In this document: one piece after another, positions 1 through 5,744 of the stretch
How the letters are laid out: the number at the start of each line of letters is the position of its first letter
Position numbering within the stretch: position 1 is the stretch's first letter
Source of the DNA: a bacterium UBP2_UBA2255
GTDB taxonomy: Bacteria; Edwardsbacteria; AC1; EtOH8
Assembly: GCA_002347565.1 (NCBI GenBank)
Contig: DDXR01000023.1
Span: 1 to 13,902 of the forward strand
Direction: 5' to 3'
Length of the DNA stretch: 13,902 nt
Translations under genes and position numbers: made by a program
Notes under the pieces: generated by a model
The model's database searches: none
Told to the model about the DNA's origin: nothing
What the model saw: only the letters and a program-made list of their open reading frames with translations

Positions 1-31
1 TTCGTATCGCACCTGTGTAAAAAACTATTAA

Positions 32-56
32 CCGCGGAAGCACTGAATTCACGGAA
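32..56 (-). repeat. Degenerate octamer array, left arm of an inverted pair
   Basis: Read on the minus strand, three consecutive units (TTCCGTGAA, TTCAGTGC, TTCCGCGG) are followed by TTAA. The same kind of array lies in the opposite orientation at 99-130, so the two form a degenerate inverted pair about 42 nt apart. A related array occurs upstream of xseA at 12645-12668. Function unknown. Confidence 0.6.
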
Positions 57-98
57 TACTGAACCTGTTAGATTCGGTTTTATGGGTTTCCCGATAAG

Positions 99-130
99 TT
101 CCGTCGTTCCGCAGTTCCGTGTTTCCGTGG
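99..130 (+). repeat. Tandem 8-bp repeat array, right arm of an inverted pair
   Basis: Four head-to-tail 8-bp units are visible on the plus strand: TTCCGTCG, TTCCGCAG, TTCCGTGT and TTCCGTGG, then TTGG. All begin TTCCG and differ only in the last three bases. The array mirrors the one at 32-56, and its unit and end resemble the minus-strand array at 12645-12668. No reading frame across it looks like a protein. Confidence 0.7.
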
Positions 131-212
131 TTGGTGCCGTCAAGGTCTCCGGCCATGCAAGGTTACCCGCCAGGGGCGACAAAAAGGCCGCCGCCGGGCG
201 GCCCCACCCATG

Positions 213-335
213 TCCCTCCCCTCGAGGGGAGGGATTGCAGGGCGGGGTCGCTGCGGCGGTCCAACCCTCAGGACACACCCCTCTGTCCCCTCTTGCCAGA
301 GGGGACACAAAGCCCCTCTCCGAAACGGGGAGGGG
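213..335. repeat. Cluster of three GC-rich hairpins with CCCCTC/GAGGGG arms
   Basis: Three inverted repeats are visible. Positions 213-234 are a perfect 22-bp palindrome centred on CTCGAG. Positions 284-307 form a 10-bp stem around a TGCC loop. Positions 313-335 form a 23-nt hairpin of pattern CCCCTC-N4-AAA-N4-GAGGGG with one wobble pair. All share CCCCTC and GAGGGG arms. Two hairpins of the same design lie after folD at 12693-12753, so this is a dispersed repeat family. One frame through the modules encodes short Pro/Gly-rich strings, which explains the spurious open frames here. Confidence 0.7.
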
Positions 336-455
336 TCGTCCCGCCATCAGCGCTCCCGCCGGGCATCAAGGCCCCGGGGAGCGCCGGACATCGGCAAGCG
401 CAGACGGACGGCGGCGAAGACTTCTTTGTGACCCACGAGAATGGAACGGCGCGAG

Positions 456-519
456 GATCATCCCCAGCGGGGATCCCCTTCTTTCCGGCGGCACGTAACG
501 ACAGGAACGCGGAATGATC
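456..519. repeat. 64-bp segment with imperfect inverted ends
   Basis: The segment starts GATCATCCC and ends GGAATGATC, which match as an inverted repeat at 8 of 9 positions. Just inside the left end is a short hairpin, ATCCCC-AGC-GGGGAT (460-474). It resembles small non-autonomous palindromic elements, but I see no target duplication and no second copy in the window, so the call is tentative. Confidence 0.4.
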
Positions 520-566
520 GCACTCCTCCCCTGCGCTAAATAATAAGAGAACGCCGCCAACAGAAG

Positions 567-590
567 GCGCCGCATCGTGCGATGCGGCGC
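567..590 (-). terminator. Hairpin terminator downstream of tRNA-Asn
   Basis: A perfect 10-bp inverted repeat (GCGCCGCATC with GATGCGGCGC, 4-nt loop) begins 10 nt past the 3' end of the tRNA. The tail after the stem on the minus strand is only weakly T-rich (CTTCTGTT), so termination efficiency is uncertain. Its place directly after a solitary tRNA supports the call. Confidence 0.6.
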
Positions 591-600
591 TTCAACGGAC

Positions 601-675
601 TGGCTCCAGCGGTAGGGCTCGAACCTACAACAACCCGGTTAACAGCCGGGGGCTCTACCATTGAGCTACGCTGGA
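601..675 (-). tRNA. tRNA-Asn (anticodon GUU)
   Basis: The minus strand folds into a complete 75-nt cloverleaf. The acceptor stem pairs TCCAGCG with CGCTGGA, followed by discriminator G and an encoded CCA end. The D arm reads AGCTC..GAGC, the anticodon loop CTGTTAACC contains GTT, and the T arm carries GGTTCGAGCCC. The anticodon reads AAC and AAU codons. The gene stands alone between the S8 protease and the repeat region, with its own promoter (686-714) and a hairpin (567-590) after it. Confidence 0.96.
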
Positions 676-685
676 AAGAGCGCTA

Positions 686-714
686 ATTATATGCGAACCG
701 GCCGGAAAAATCAA
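686..714 (-). promoter_or_regulatory. Sigma70-type promoter of tRNA-Asn
   Basis: On the minus strand a perfect -10 box TATAAT (691-686) lies 17 bp from a -35 box TTGATT (714-709), which differs from TTGACA at two positions. The expected start, around 679, is only a few nucleotides before the mature tRNA 5' end at 675. The AT-rich boxes stand out in this GC-rich sequence. Confidence 0.8.
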
Positions 715-789
715 GGGGTTTCCCTCCGTATCGATATTCCTCTCCTGCAGGAAAGTGGCAGGGGGAGGTCGCCGGAAGGGCCGTAGAGT

Positions 790-2856
790 CTACCTCAGCA
801 CCACCACCTTCTTCGAGCTCTGGCTCCACCCCGTGGTCAGCAGCGCCAGGTACATGCCGCCGGGTACCGGCTCGCCCCGGGCGTCCTTCAGGTCCCAGAA
901 CGCCGCCGCGTTGCCCCCGGTGCGCCGCTTGATCCGGTCCGCCTTGATGGCCGGGTACTGCCCGCCCAGCAGCTGGCCCAGCTCGATCCGCCGCACCAGC
1001 CTGCCGTCCAGCGTGTAGACGCGCAGGCTGACCTCGTACGAGTCGCGCGAGAGGTAGAACGGGAAGTGCACCCCCGCCGCCCCGGGCTTGGCCGGGTTGG
1101 GGTACGGGTCCAGCAGCTGGTCCTGGTCCGGCAGGACCACCTCGGGCGTCGTGTAGTCCAGCGCCGCCACTCCGTCCGGCACGCCCCAGCCGATGCGGAA
1201 GGCTTCGTAGAGGTCGGTGGAACCGTACCAGCGGTGCCCGGTGGCGATGGCCGCGAAACCGGGATTGTAGGCCGGCCACGCGCCCAGGGCGACGTCGATC
1301 GATTCCGGATGCGCCAAATAGGTCTCCGCCGCCGCGCGGTTGCTGCCGCTGTACTTCAGCGCCGCGATCACCTGCTGCGGGCCCCACGAGGGATGGGCCT
1401 CCAGCAGCAGGGCGCAGAGGCCGGCGGTCAGGGCCGTGGCGCCCGAGGTGCCGATGCCGGCGTAGACCTGGTTGTAGAGCCCGGTGGCCGGGTCCGGCTC
1501 GTTGTAGGCGTACCAGTTCTGCCAGGCCGAGGCGATGTCCGGCTTGATCCGGCGGATGGTGACCGAGTCGGATCCGCCGAAGCGCACGGTGCGGACGGTG
1601 TCCGCCGCCGGCCCGCAGGCCGGCCCCGACCCGGTGGTCCCCACCGGCGGGTAGGCCCAGGCCCTGGTGGCCGCCCACACGCCGCCCACCGCCAGCACGC
1701 CGCGGCCGTCGGCCGGGACCAGGATGCAGGTGTCGGGGCGGCCGTTGCGCGAGGCGGCGTCGCCCACGTTGCCGATGGCGTTGAGCACCAGCACGCCGCG
1801 GGCCGCGGCGCTGTCGGCGGCCATGGTGGCCCGGGCGCTGCGGCCGTCCATCTGGTAGTAGTGGTAGTCGAGGGTGTCGCCCACGTCCGACCAGCTGCGG
1901 TAGCCCAGCGAGCTGGAGATGATGTCGGCCCCGGCCGAGTCGGCCGCCCACTCCAGGCCGGCGACGAACCAGTCCTCCTCGCGGTAGAAGTCGGGCTCGA
2001 TCAGCGAGTGGACGTGCTCGGTCTTGCCCAGGATGAAGTCGGCGTTGTAGGCCGAGCCCACCAGGCTGCCCGGCTTGTAGGCGCCGGCGATGGACAGCAT
2101 CCCGGTGCCGTGCCAGGTCTGGACCCGCGATATATCCTGGTCCCGCTCGTACGAGGTGATGCTGTCGGGCCGCCAGACGGTGTCGGTGGCGAACGGCGAG
2201 AAGCTGACGGTGTCGATCCGGCTGATGACCAGCCGCTGGAAGTCGCGCTCGGCGACGATCCGCACCCGGCGCAGCGACTCGTGCTCGCGGTCGAACCCGC
2301 TGTCCAGGAAGGCCAGCCGCACGCCGCTGCCGGTGTAGCCCCGGCGGTGGAGCTCGTCGACGCGCATCAGCTTGATCTGCTCCTGGGCCAGCCCGTAGTC
2401 CGGGGCCGGCACGGCCTTGCCCGGCGGGGCGCCCCCGGCCGTCCGGTCGACCGCCGTCCGGTAGGCCGGCAGCGCGTCGATCTCCGACACGAACGGCAGG
2501 GCCGCGATGGCGGCAACGGCGGCCGGACCGGCCTCGACGCTGGCCGCGTTGAGCCAGGCGCTGGCATAGCGGACCGTCCCCCCCGCCGCGCCGACCGCGG
2601 CCAGGTACGAGGGGTCGACCGGCAGGTCGCCGTAGCCGGGCGCCGCCCCGGCCTTGCGGCGGCGGGCCAGCGCCCGCTCCGGCAGGGACGGCGGCGCCGC
2701 GGGCGCGCCCTTGTCGGCGAAGCACACCCAGCAGCGGACGCGCTCGCCCGATTTGGCCTGCGCCAGGCGGGCGCGCAGGGCCGGGGTGATCTCGGCCGCG
2801 GCGGCCATCGCCGCGATGGCCGCCAGCAGGGCCGGGAGCAGGAGCTTCTTCATCAT
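790..2856 (-). CDS. Secreted S8 (subtilisin-like) serine protease with C-terminal sorting/FlgD-Ig-like domain
   Basis: This 688-residue product is a predicted secreted endopeptidase. A signal peptide covers about residues 1-21 (MMKK plus an Ala/Leu core). Residues 38-135 look like an I9-type propeptide. The catalytic domain carries Asp185 in FLDSG, His249 in WHGTG, oxyanion Asn363 in AIGNVG and Ser471 in GTSGAT, so the triad is complete. After about residue 580 comes a beta-sandwich tail with YPNP, VYTLDGRLVRR, FWDLKDARGEPVPGGMY and a terminal KKVVVLR. This resembles both the type IX sorting domain (type A) and the FlgD Ig-like domain, so type IX export is plausible but not proven. The start is one of two adjacent ATG codons (2856 or 2853). 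The frame stays open further upstream, but that part is not signal-peptide-like. No clear ribosome binding site is visible. The gene lies 127 nt after the DUF4388 gene, behind a hairpin terminator, so it probably has its own promoter, though I could not find one. Confidence 0.93.
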   Translation of the reverse strand: MMKKLLLPALLAAIAAMAAAAEITPALRARLAQAKSGERVRCWVCFADKGAPAAPPSLPERALARRRKAGAAPGYGDLPVDPSYLAAVGAAGGTVRYASAWLNAASVEAGPAAVAAIAALPFVSEIDALPAYRTAVDRTAGGAPPGKAVPAPDYGLAQEQIKLMRVDELHRRGYTGSGVRLAFLDSGFDREHESLRRVRIVAERDFQRLVISRIDTVSFSPFATDTVWRPDSITSYERDQDISRVQTWHGTGMLSIAGAYKPGSLVGSAYNADFILGKTEHVHSLIEPDFYREEDWFVAGLEWAADSAGADIISSSLGYRSWSDVGDTLDYHYYQMDGRSARATMAADSAAARGVLVLNAIGNVGDAASRNGRPDTCILVPADGRGVLAVGGVWAATRAWAYPPVGTTGSGPACGPAADTVRTVRFGGSDSVTIRRIKPDIASAWQNWYAYNEPDPATGLYNQVYAGIGTSGATALTAGLCALLLEAHPSWGPQQVIAALKYSGSNRAAAETYLAHPESIDVALGAWPAYNPGFAAIATGHRWYGSTDLYEAFRIGWGVPDGVAALDYTTPEVVLPDQDQLLDPYPNPAKPGAAGVHFPFYLSRDSYEVSLRVYTLDGRLVRRIELGQLLGGQYPAIKADRIKRRTGGNAAAFWDLKDARGEPVPGGMYLALLTTGWSQSSKKVVVLR

Positions 2857-2958
2857 GATGGGATCGCGTCGTCGTTGTCGCTGCGGCGGCCCGCCGGCCG
2901 CCGGACTGGGTGGGATGGGCCGGGCGCCGGGCAGGCTCCGGCGGCTGCCTCTGCGAAA

Positions 2959-2985
2959 GACACCGAAGATGGTCTCTTCGGTGTC
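2959..2985 (-). terminator. Hairpin terminator at the end of the DUF4388 gene
   Basis: A perfect 11-bp inverted repeat (GACACCGAAGA with TCTTCGGTGTC) surrounds a 5-nt loop. On the minus strand the stem begins inside the TGA stop codon (2984-2986) of the DUF4388 gene and is followed by TTTCGC, a short T tract. It probably ends the fmdB-to-DUF4388 transcript and separates it from the protease gene. The short T run keeps confidence moderate. Confidence 0.65.
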
Positions 2986-3658
2986 ATTTCTTCTTGCCGA
3001 ACAGGCCGCCCAGCATCCCCTTTTTCTCTTCGGGCTGGGGGGGCGGCGCGGCCGGCTGCACCGCGGGTTTGGGGGGCGGCGCCGGCTGGGTCGGCGGCGG
3101 GGCCGGTTCGGGCTGGGGCGCCGGCAGGGGCTTGAGCAGCCCCGATGACAGCAGCCCGTAGAGGATCTTGCAGGTGTCGAACTCGGGCATGTGGCCGTCA
3201 CGCACGACGGCCTTGATGTTGCGGCCGCCGTCGACCAGCGACAGCACGCGCCACTCGGCAGGCTGCAGCTTGATGTCCTCGGTTCCGGCCGGCGGGTGCG
3301 CCTCGATCGTCAGCACCATGTCCATCGACGGGATCAGCCGCTGGATGTCCTGCCACTCGTCGATCTGCCGGGCCGCGTCCAGCACCAGGTGCTGCAGCGG
3401 GGTCTGGATGGTGCGGTAGGTGGTGGTCTCGTCGGGGCGGAAGGCGAAGCTTCCCTGGCGCCAGCGCAGGATGCGGTTGACGGCCTGATCGCCGGTGGCG
3501 TCGCCGGCCTTGGCGTGGACCGCCCCCCCGTCGCTGAAGAAGATATTCCCCTCCTCGCCGCCGGCCTGCACCACCAGGGCGCCGGTCTTTTTGCCGAGCT
3601 GGATCAGCTGGAGGATATCCGACAGGTCAAAGTCTTTTAGGTTGCCTTCGAGCCCCAT
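2984..3658 (-). CDS. DUF4388 (PatA N-terminal-like) domain protein with proline-rich tail
   Basis: The product has 224 residues. Residues 1-100 match the DUF4388/PatA-N pattern: MGLEGNLKDFDLSDILQLI, then TGALVV, GNIFFSDGGAVHAKAG and FAFRPDE. Such domains occur in regulatory and gliding- or surface-associated proteins of many deep-branching bacteria, and their biochemical role is not established. Residues 130-177 (LQPAEWRVLSLVDGGRNIKAVV) look like a small winged-helix fold that often follows this domain. Residues 178-209 are a Pro/Ala/Gln linker, and the chain ends in GMLGGLFGKKK, a short amphipathic basic tail that could contact membrane or a partner. There is no signal peptide, so it is probably cytoplasmic. 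It starts 46 nt after the YfiM-like gene with no evident ribosome binding site, and a terminator overlaps its stop codon. Confidence 0.88.
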   Translation of the reverse strand: MGLEGNLKDFDLSDILQLIQLGKKTGALVVQAGGEEGNIFFSDGGAVHAKAGDATGDQAVNRILRWRQGSFAFRPDETTTYRTIQTPLQHLVLDAARQIDEWQDIQRLIPSMDMVLTIEAHPPAGTEDIKLQPAEWRVLSLVDGGRNIKAVVRDGHMPEFDTCKILYGLLSSGLLKPLPAPQPEPAPPPTQPAPPPKPAVQPAAPPPQPEEKKGMLGGLFGKKK

Positions 3659-3704
3659 GACGAACGATCAGTTGGTGATGTCAGTGCGCGCGCCGGAACC
3701 GGCG

Positions 3705-4136
3705 TCATTTTCTGGTGAACAGGAGGATGCCGCAGGCCGTTCCCGCCAGGTCCGCCGCCAGGTCCTTGAGCGAAAACCGATTCGCCCTGCTGCTCCCGTC
3801 ACGGAACTCCTTGAGCGCGCCCAGCGAGACGGCGATCCCGGCCGCGGCGGCGCGGGCCGTCCGCCTCCCCTGCCCGCCCTCGATGTGCCCCAGGTGGTAC
3901 CCGAACCCGACGACGGCGCAGCTCAGGGCGAAGTGCGCGGCCTTGTCGCGCGCCAGCCAGGGATCTGCCGGCCGGCTCCCGCCGGGCATGCTGTCCGGGC
4001 GGTGCTGCGGCCAGGCGGCCGTCGCCAGCAGGGCCAGCGCGGCGGCTAGAAGCGCAGGTCGAGCGATACCCGGTGCGCCGTTCCCAGGCCGTCGCGGTGC
4101 GGCACGAAGGCGTAGTCCAGCGTGTACCAGCGCCAC
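3705..4136 (-). CDS. YfiM/DUF2279-like small membrane or secreted protein
   Basis: The C-terminal 80 residues carry the YfiM/DUF2279 pattern: DKAAHF (residues 64-69), a hydrophobic stretch, KEFRDG (109-114), then RFSLKDLAADLAGTACG. Ahead of it is a hydrophobic segment (about 26-42, ARPALLAAALALLATAAWP) that looks like a signal peptide or anchor. The start is uncertain. No ATG, GTG or TTG lies just before that segment. I chose GTG at 4136, giving 143 residues and a 91-nt overlap with the PorV-like gene. ATG 3989 would give 94 residues and lose the hydrophobic segment. Members of this family are small envelope proteins of unknown function. Its position between the PorV-like and DUF4388 genes fits an envelope role. 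Confidence 0.65.
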   Translation of the reverse strand: MALVHAGLRLRAAPRRPGNGAPGIARPALLAAALALLATAAWPQHRPDSMPGGSRPADPWLARDKAAHFALSCAVVGFGYHLGHIEGGQGRRTARAAAAGIAVSLGALKEFRDGSSRANRFSLKDLAADLAGTACGILLFTRK

Positions 4137-4960
4137 CTGACGCCCGTCCCGGCGGAGAAGCTTTCGGTGTCGTGGCCGGTCTTGTACCCCAGCCGGCCGG
4201 CGGCCAGGTTCCGCCACCAGTATTCGGCGCCGCACCGGACCTGCAGCGCGCCGTCGACCGGCTTGACGCCGGCCAGGGCCGCGTTGAAGCGACCGTGCCA
4301 CGCCGTCCAGGGCAGGGCGTAGGCCGCCGCCAGCGTGAAGGTGGCCGGCAGGCGGAACAGGTCGCGGCGCATCCTCATCCGGGGGCCGACATTAGCGGCC
4401 ACGCCGGCCAGCGTCAGTCCGTCCACCGGGCTGACGCTGAGCCCGCCGTCCAGGGACCAGCCGTAGGCCGCGTCGAGGTGGATCTTCTCGTACAGGCTGC
4501 GGAACGTGATCCCGGCCGACACCTGCCGCACCGGGGCGAAGGCGTAGCTGAGGCCGCCGGACAGGTCGTAGACCGAGAAATAGCCGTCGGGCTCGGCGGT
4601 CGGCGTGCCGCCCCGCAGCGGGATGTCGCCGGAGGAGAACAGGCGGGCCGACAGCCCCAGCCGGTGCCGGCCCCGGCCGGCGGCCAGGTACAGCTCGTCC
4701 ACAGCCGTGTCGTCGATCCAGGCGTGGTGCTGGACCTGCGCCGCCCACGTCCGCTCGATCGCCGACAGCCGGGCCGGGTTCCAGTGGCAGGCGGTGGCAT
4801 CGTCGGCCAGCGCCGCGCCGGCGTCGGCCAGCGCCGCATAGCGCGCGCCCGCGCCGATCTTGAGGAAGGTCCAGGCCGTGGTGCCGGCCCGGGGGTGGAT
4901 ATCGGCCGCCAGGCAGGCCGCGAGCAGCGGCAGGCAGGCGGCGACCAGCGCCCGGCGCAT
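4046..4960 (-). CDS. PorV/PorQ-type (UPF0164) outer-membrane beta-barrel protein
   Basis: The 304-residue product starts with a signal peptide (MRRALVAACLPLLAACLAAD), then the family signature at residues 26-65: GTTAWTFLKIGAGARYAALA, DAGAALADDA and HWNPARLS. The rest alternates polar and hydrophobic residues as in a FadL-like barrel and ends in LDLRF, an aromatic C-terminal outer-membrane signal. PorV family members act in type IX secretion as outer-membrane shuttle or surface-attachment factors in Bacteroidetes; homologues elsewhere are mostly uncharacterised. I chose ATG 4960, 2 nt after the upstream TAG, over GTG 4975. The LAAC in the signal peptide also fits a lipobox, but cleavage after AA at 18-19 is equally possible. 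The gene is translated with the small beta-rich gene before it. Confidence 0.85.
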   Translation of the reverse strand: MRRALVAACLPLLAACLAADIHPRAGTTAWTFLKIGAGARYAALADAGAALADDATACHWNPARLSAIERTWAAQVQHHAWIDDTAVDELYLAAGRGRHRLGLSARLFSSGDIPLRGGTPTAEPDGYFSVYDLSGGLSYAFAPVRQVSAGITFRSLYEKIHLDAAYGWSLDGGLSVSPVDGLTLAGVAANVGPRMRMRRDLFRLPATFTLAAAYALPWTAWHGRFNAALAGVKPVDGALQVRCGAEYWWRNLAAGRLGYKTGHDTESFSAGTGVRWRWYTLDYAFVPHRDGLGTAHRVSLDLRF

Positions 4961-4962
4961 GG

Positions 4963-5403
4963 CTAGCGGCCCCACCAGGCCGGCTGGAACGGGTCGACCG
5001 TCTGGTACTGGAACTGGATGAACACGGCCTCGGTCGGCTGGTACCGCATCGAGAACGACGGCAGGATCATCCCCTGGGCGGCGCGCCCTTCCGGGCGGGC
5101 GGACGCCGACGCCAGCGCGCCGTCGCCCGGCGTGAAGCGGTAGCCCAGCCCCAGCTGCAGCTGCAGCTGGTCAGAGATGCGGTAGTCGATGGTGTTGCGG
5201 TACAGGTTGGTGAACACGCCGCTCCTGCCGGACGACAGGTAGCTGGCAGTGAAGCTGTGGCGCATCGTGATCCGGTCCGGTCCCAGCAGCCCGGACAGCG
5301 GCCGGCCGACGTAACTGGAGCCCTCGGGACCGAACAGCGACTGGCCGCCGGCCATGGCGGCCAGCGCGGCGCCGACGGAGACCAGGGACGCGATCCGTTT
5401 CAT
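4963..5403 (-). CDS. Small secreted beta-rich protein of unknown function
   Basis: The product has 146 residues, with a signal peptide (MKRIASLVSVGAALAAMAGG, about 1-20) and a mature part rich in alternating beta patterns: MRHSFTASYLSS (47-58), NTIDYRISDQLQLQLGLGYRF (70-90 region), and ILPSFSMRYQPTEAVFIQFQYQ (113-134 region). It looks like a two-part beta-sheet or small barrel-like outer-membrane or periplasmic protein. I do not recognise a named family; similar hypothetical proteins seem to occur in FCB-group genomes, but that is recollection, not a search. The ATG at 5403 overlaps the fmdB stop as ATGA and follows a clear ribosome binding site, so the start is secure. The PorV-like gene starts 2 nt after its stop, suggesting the two envelope proteins are made together. 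Confidence 0.8.
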   Translation of the reverse strand: MKRIASLVSVGAALAAMAGGQSLFGPEGSSYVGRPLSGLLGPDRITMRHSFTASYLSSGRSGVFTNLYRNTIDYRISDQLQLQLGLGYRFTPGDGALASASARPEGRAAQGMILPSFSMRYQPTEAVFIQFQYQTVDPFQPAWWGR

Positions 5404-5696
5404 TTCTTCTCCCCCGCAGGTTGTGGCGTGGTTGGCGCGGCCGCCTTTTCGGTGGCTGCCGGCGCCGCCGGCTTCGCCGGCGCTGACTCTGATGATGCCT
5501 TCTGCGCGTACTCCTTGCTGCGGTAATCGGTGGCGTAGAACCCCGCGCCCCTGAAGATGAAACCGGCCCCGGCGCCCATCAGGCGCTCCACGGCCTCTCC
5601 GCACCGGGGGCACGTCCTCAGGGGCGGATCGTTGATCGGCTGCAGCTCCTCGAAACGGTGACCGCAGGCCGTGCAGAGGTATTCGTAGGTGGGCAT
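5400..5696 (-). CDS. FmdB family zinc-ribbon protein with Ala/Pro/Lys tail
   Basis: The 98-residue product begins MPTYEYLCTACGHRFEELQ and has two CxxC pairs (Cys8/Cys11 and Cys29/Cys32) that would bind one zinc, followed by GAGFIFRGAGFYATDY, the usual FmdB ending. The family is named for a putative regulator of the fmd operon, but most members have no proven role. Residues 65-98 are an added disordered tail rich in Ala, Pro, Lys, Thr and Glu. The start is set by the canonical MPTYEY opening. The gene is the first of the envelope cluster: a consensus-like promoter (5716-5744) predicts an mRNA start about 13 nt upstream and there is no Shine-Dalgarno motif. Its last codons overlap the next start as ATGA. 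Confidence 0.92.
   Translation of the reverse strand: MPTYEYLCTACGHRFEELQPINDPPLRTCPRCGEAVERLMGAGAGFIFRGAGFYATDYRSKEYAQKASSESAPAKPAAPAATEKAAAPTTPQPAGEKK
5409..5413 (-). promoter_or_regulatory. Ribosome binding site of the small beta-rich protein gene
   Basis: On the minus strand GGGAG, inside a longer GGGGGAGAAGAA run, lies 5 nt before ATG 5403. It decides the start of the secreted protein gene against a longer open frame reaching 5613, and it lies within the last codons of fmdB. Confidence 0.7.
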
Positions 5697-5715
5697 GATG
5701 CGCTGCCAGTTTGTG

Positions 5716-5744
5716 AGTATACTACGCGCCGGGCGGACTGTCAA
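5716..5744 (-). promoter_or_regulatory. Near-consensus sigma70-type promoter upstream of fmdB
   Basis: On the minus strand a perfect TTGACA -35 box (5744-5739) is followed after exactly 17 bp by TATACT (5721-5716), one base from TATAAT. The -35 box and spacer lie within the last codons of ribF, and the ribF stop TAG (5724-5722) sits directly before the -10 box. The predicted start near 5709 gives a leader of about 13 nt. The boxes stand out as AT-rich in a GC-rich region. Confidence 0.85.

Larger units (their letters stand above)
1..566. other. Non-coding, repeat-rich intergenic region
   Basis: I see no credible gene here. Open frames of 69 to 138 codons exist on both strands, but they overlap each other, run through palindromic repeats, and have low-complexity Arg/Pro/Gly-rich products with no recognisable domain. 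The stretch holds octamer arrays (32-56 and 99-130), CCCCTY/RAGGGG hairpins (213-335) and a segment with inverted ends (456-519). Positions 336-455 and 520-566 hold nothing I can identify. Confidence 0.75.

Noticed and set aside
82..575. Several small open frames on both strands in the left intergenic region, including a minus-strand frame starting inside the tRNA terminator hairpin
   Set aside because: They pass through palindromic repeats, overlap each other and have no domain or ribosome site; the Pro/Gly strings come from the hairpin modules.
1..675. Integrated element at the tRNA-Asn 3' end
   Set aside because: No second copy of the tRNA 3' end, integrase or cargo gene is visible in the downstream region.
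683..2725. A 680-codon minus-strand frame overlapping the protease in another phase
   Set aside because: Same-strand out-of-phase shadow with Arg/Gly/Ala-rich low complexity; it even runs through the tRNA promoter region.
1066..3135. A 689-codon plus-strand open frame opposite the S8 protease
   Set aside because: Shadow of the protease gene: low-complexity Arg/Gly/Val product, no motif, and the protease on the other strand has an intact catalytic triad.
3691..3704. Short inverted repeat CGCCGG-AA-CCGGCG right after the YfiM-like stop as a terminator
   Set aside because: Only a 6-bp stem with a 2-nt loop and no T tract; easily found by chance in GC-rich sequence.
5152..5169. Triplicated CAGCTG hexamer
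   Set aside because: It encodes a QLQLQL beta-strand in the small secreted protein, so it is explained by coding.
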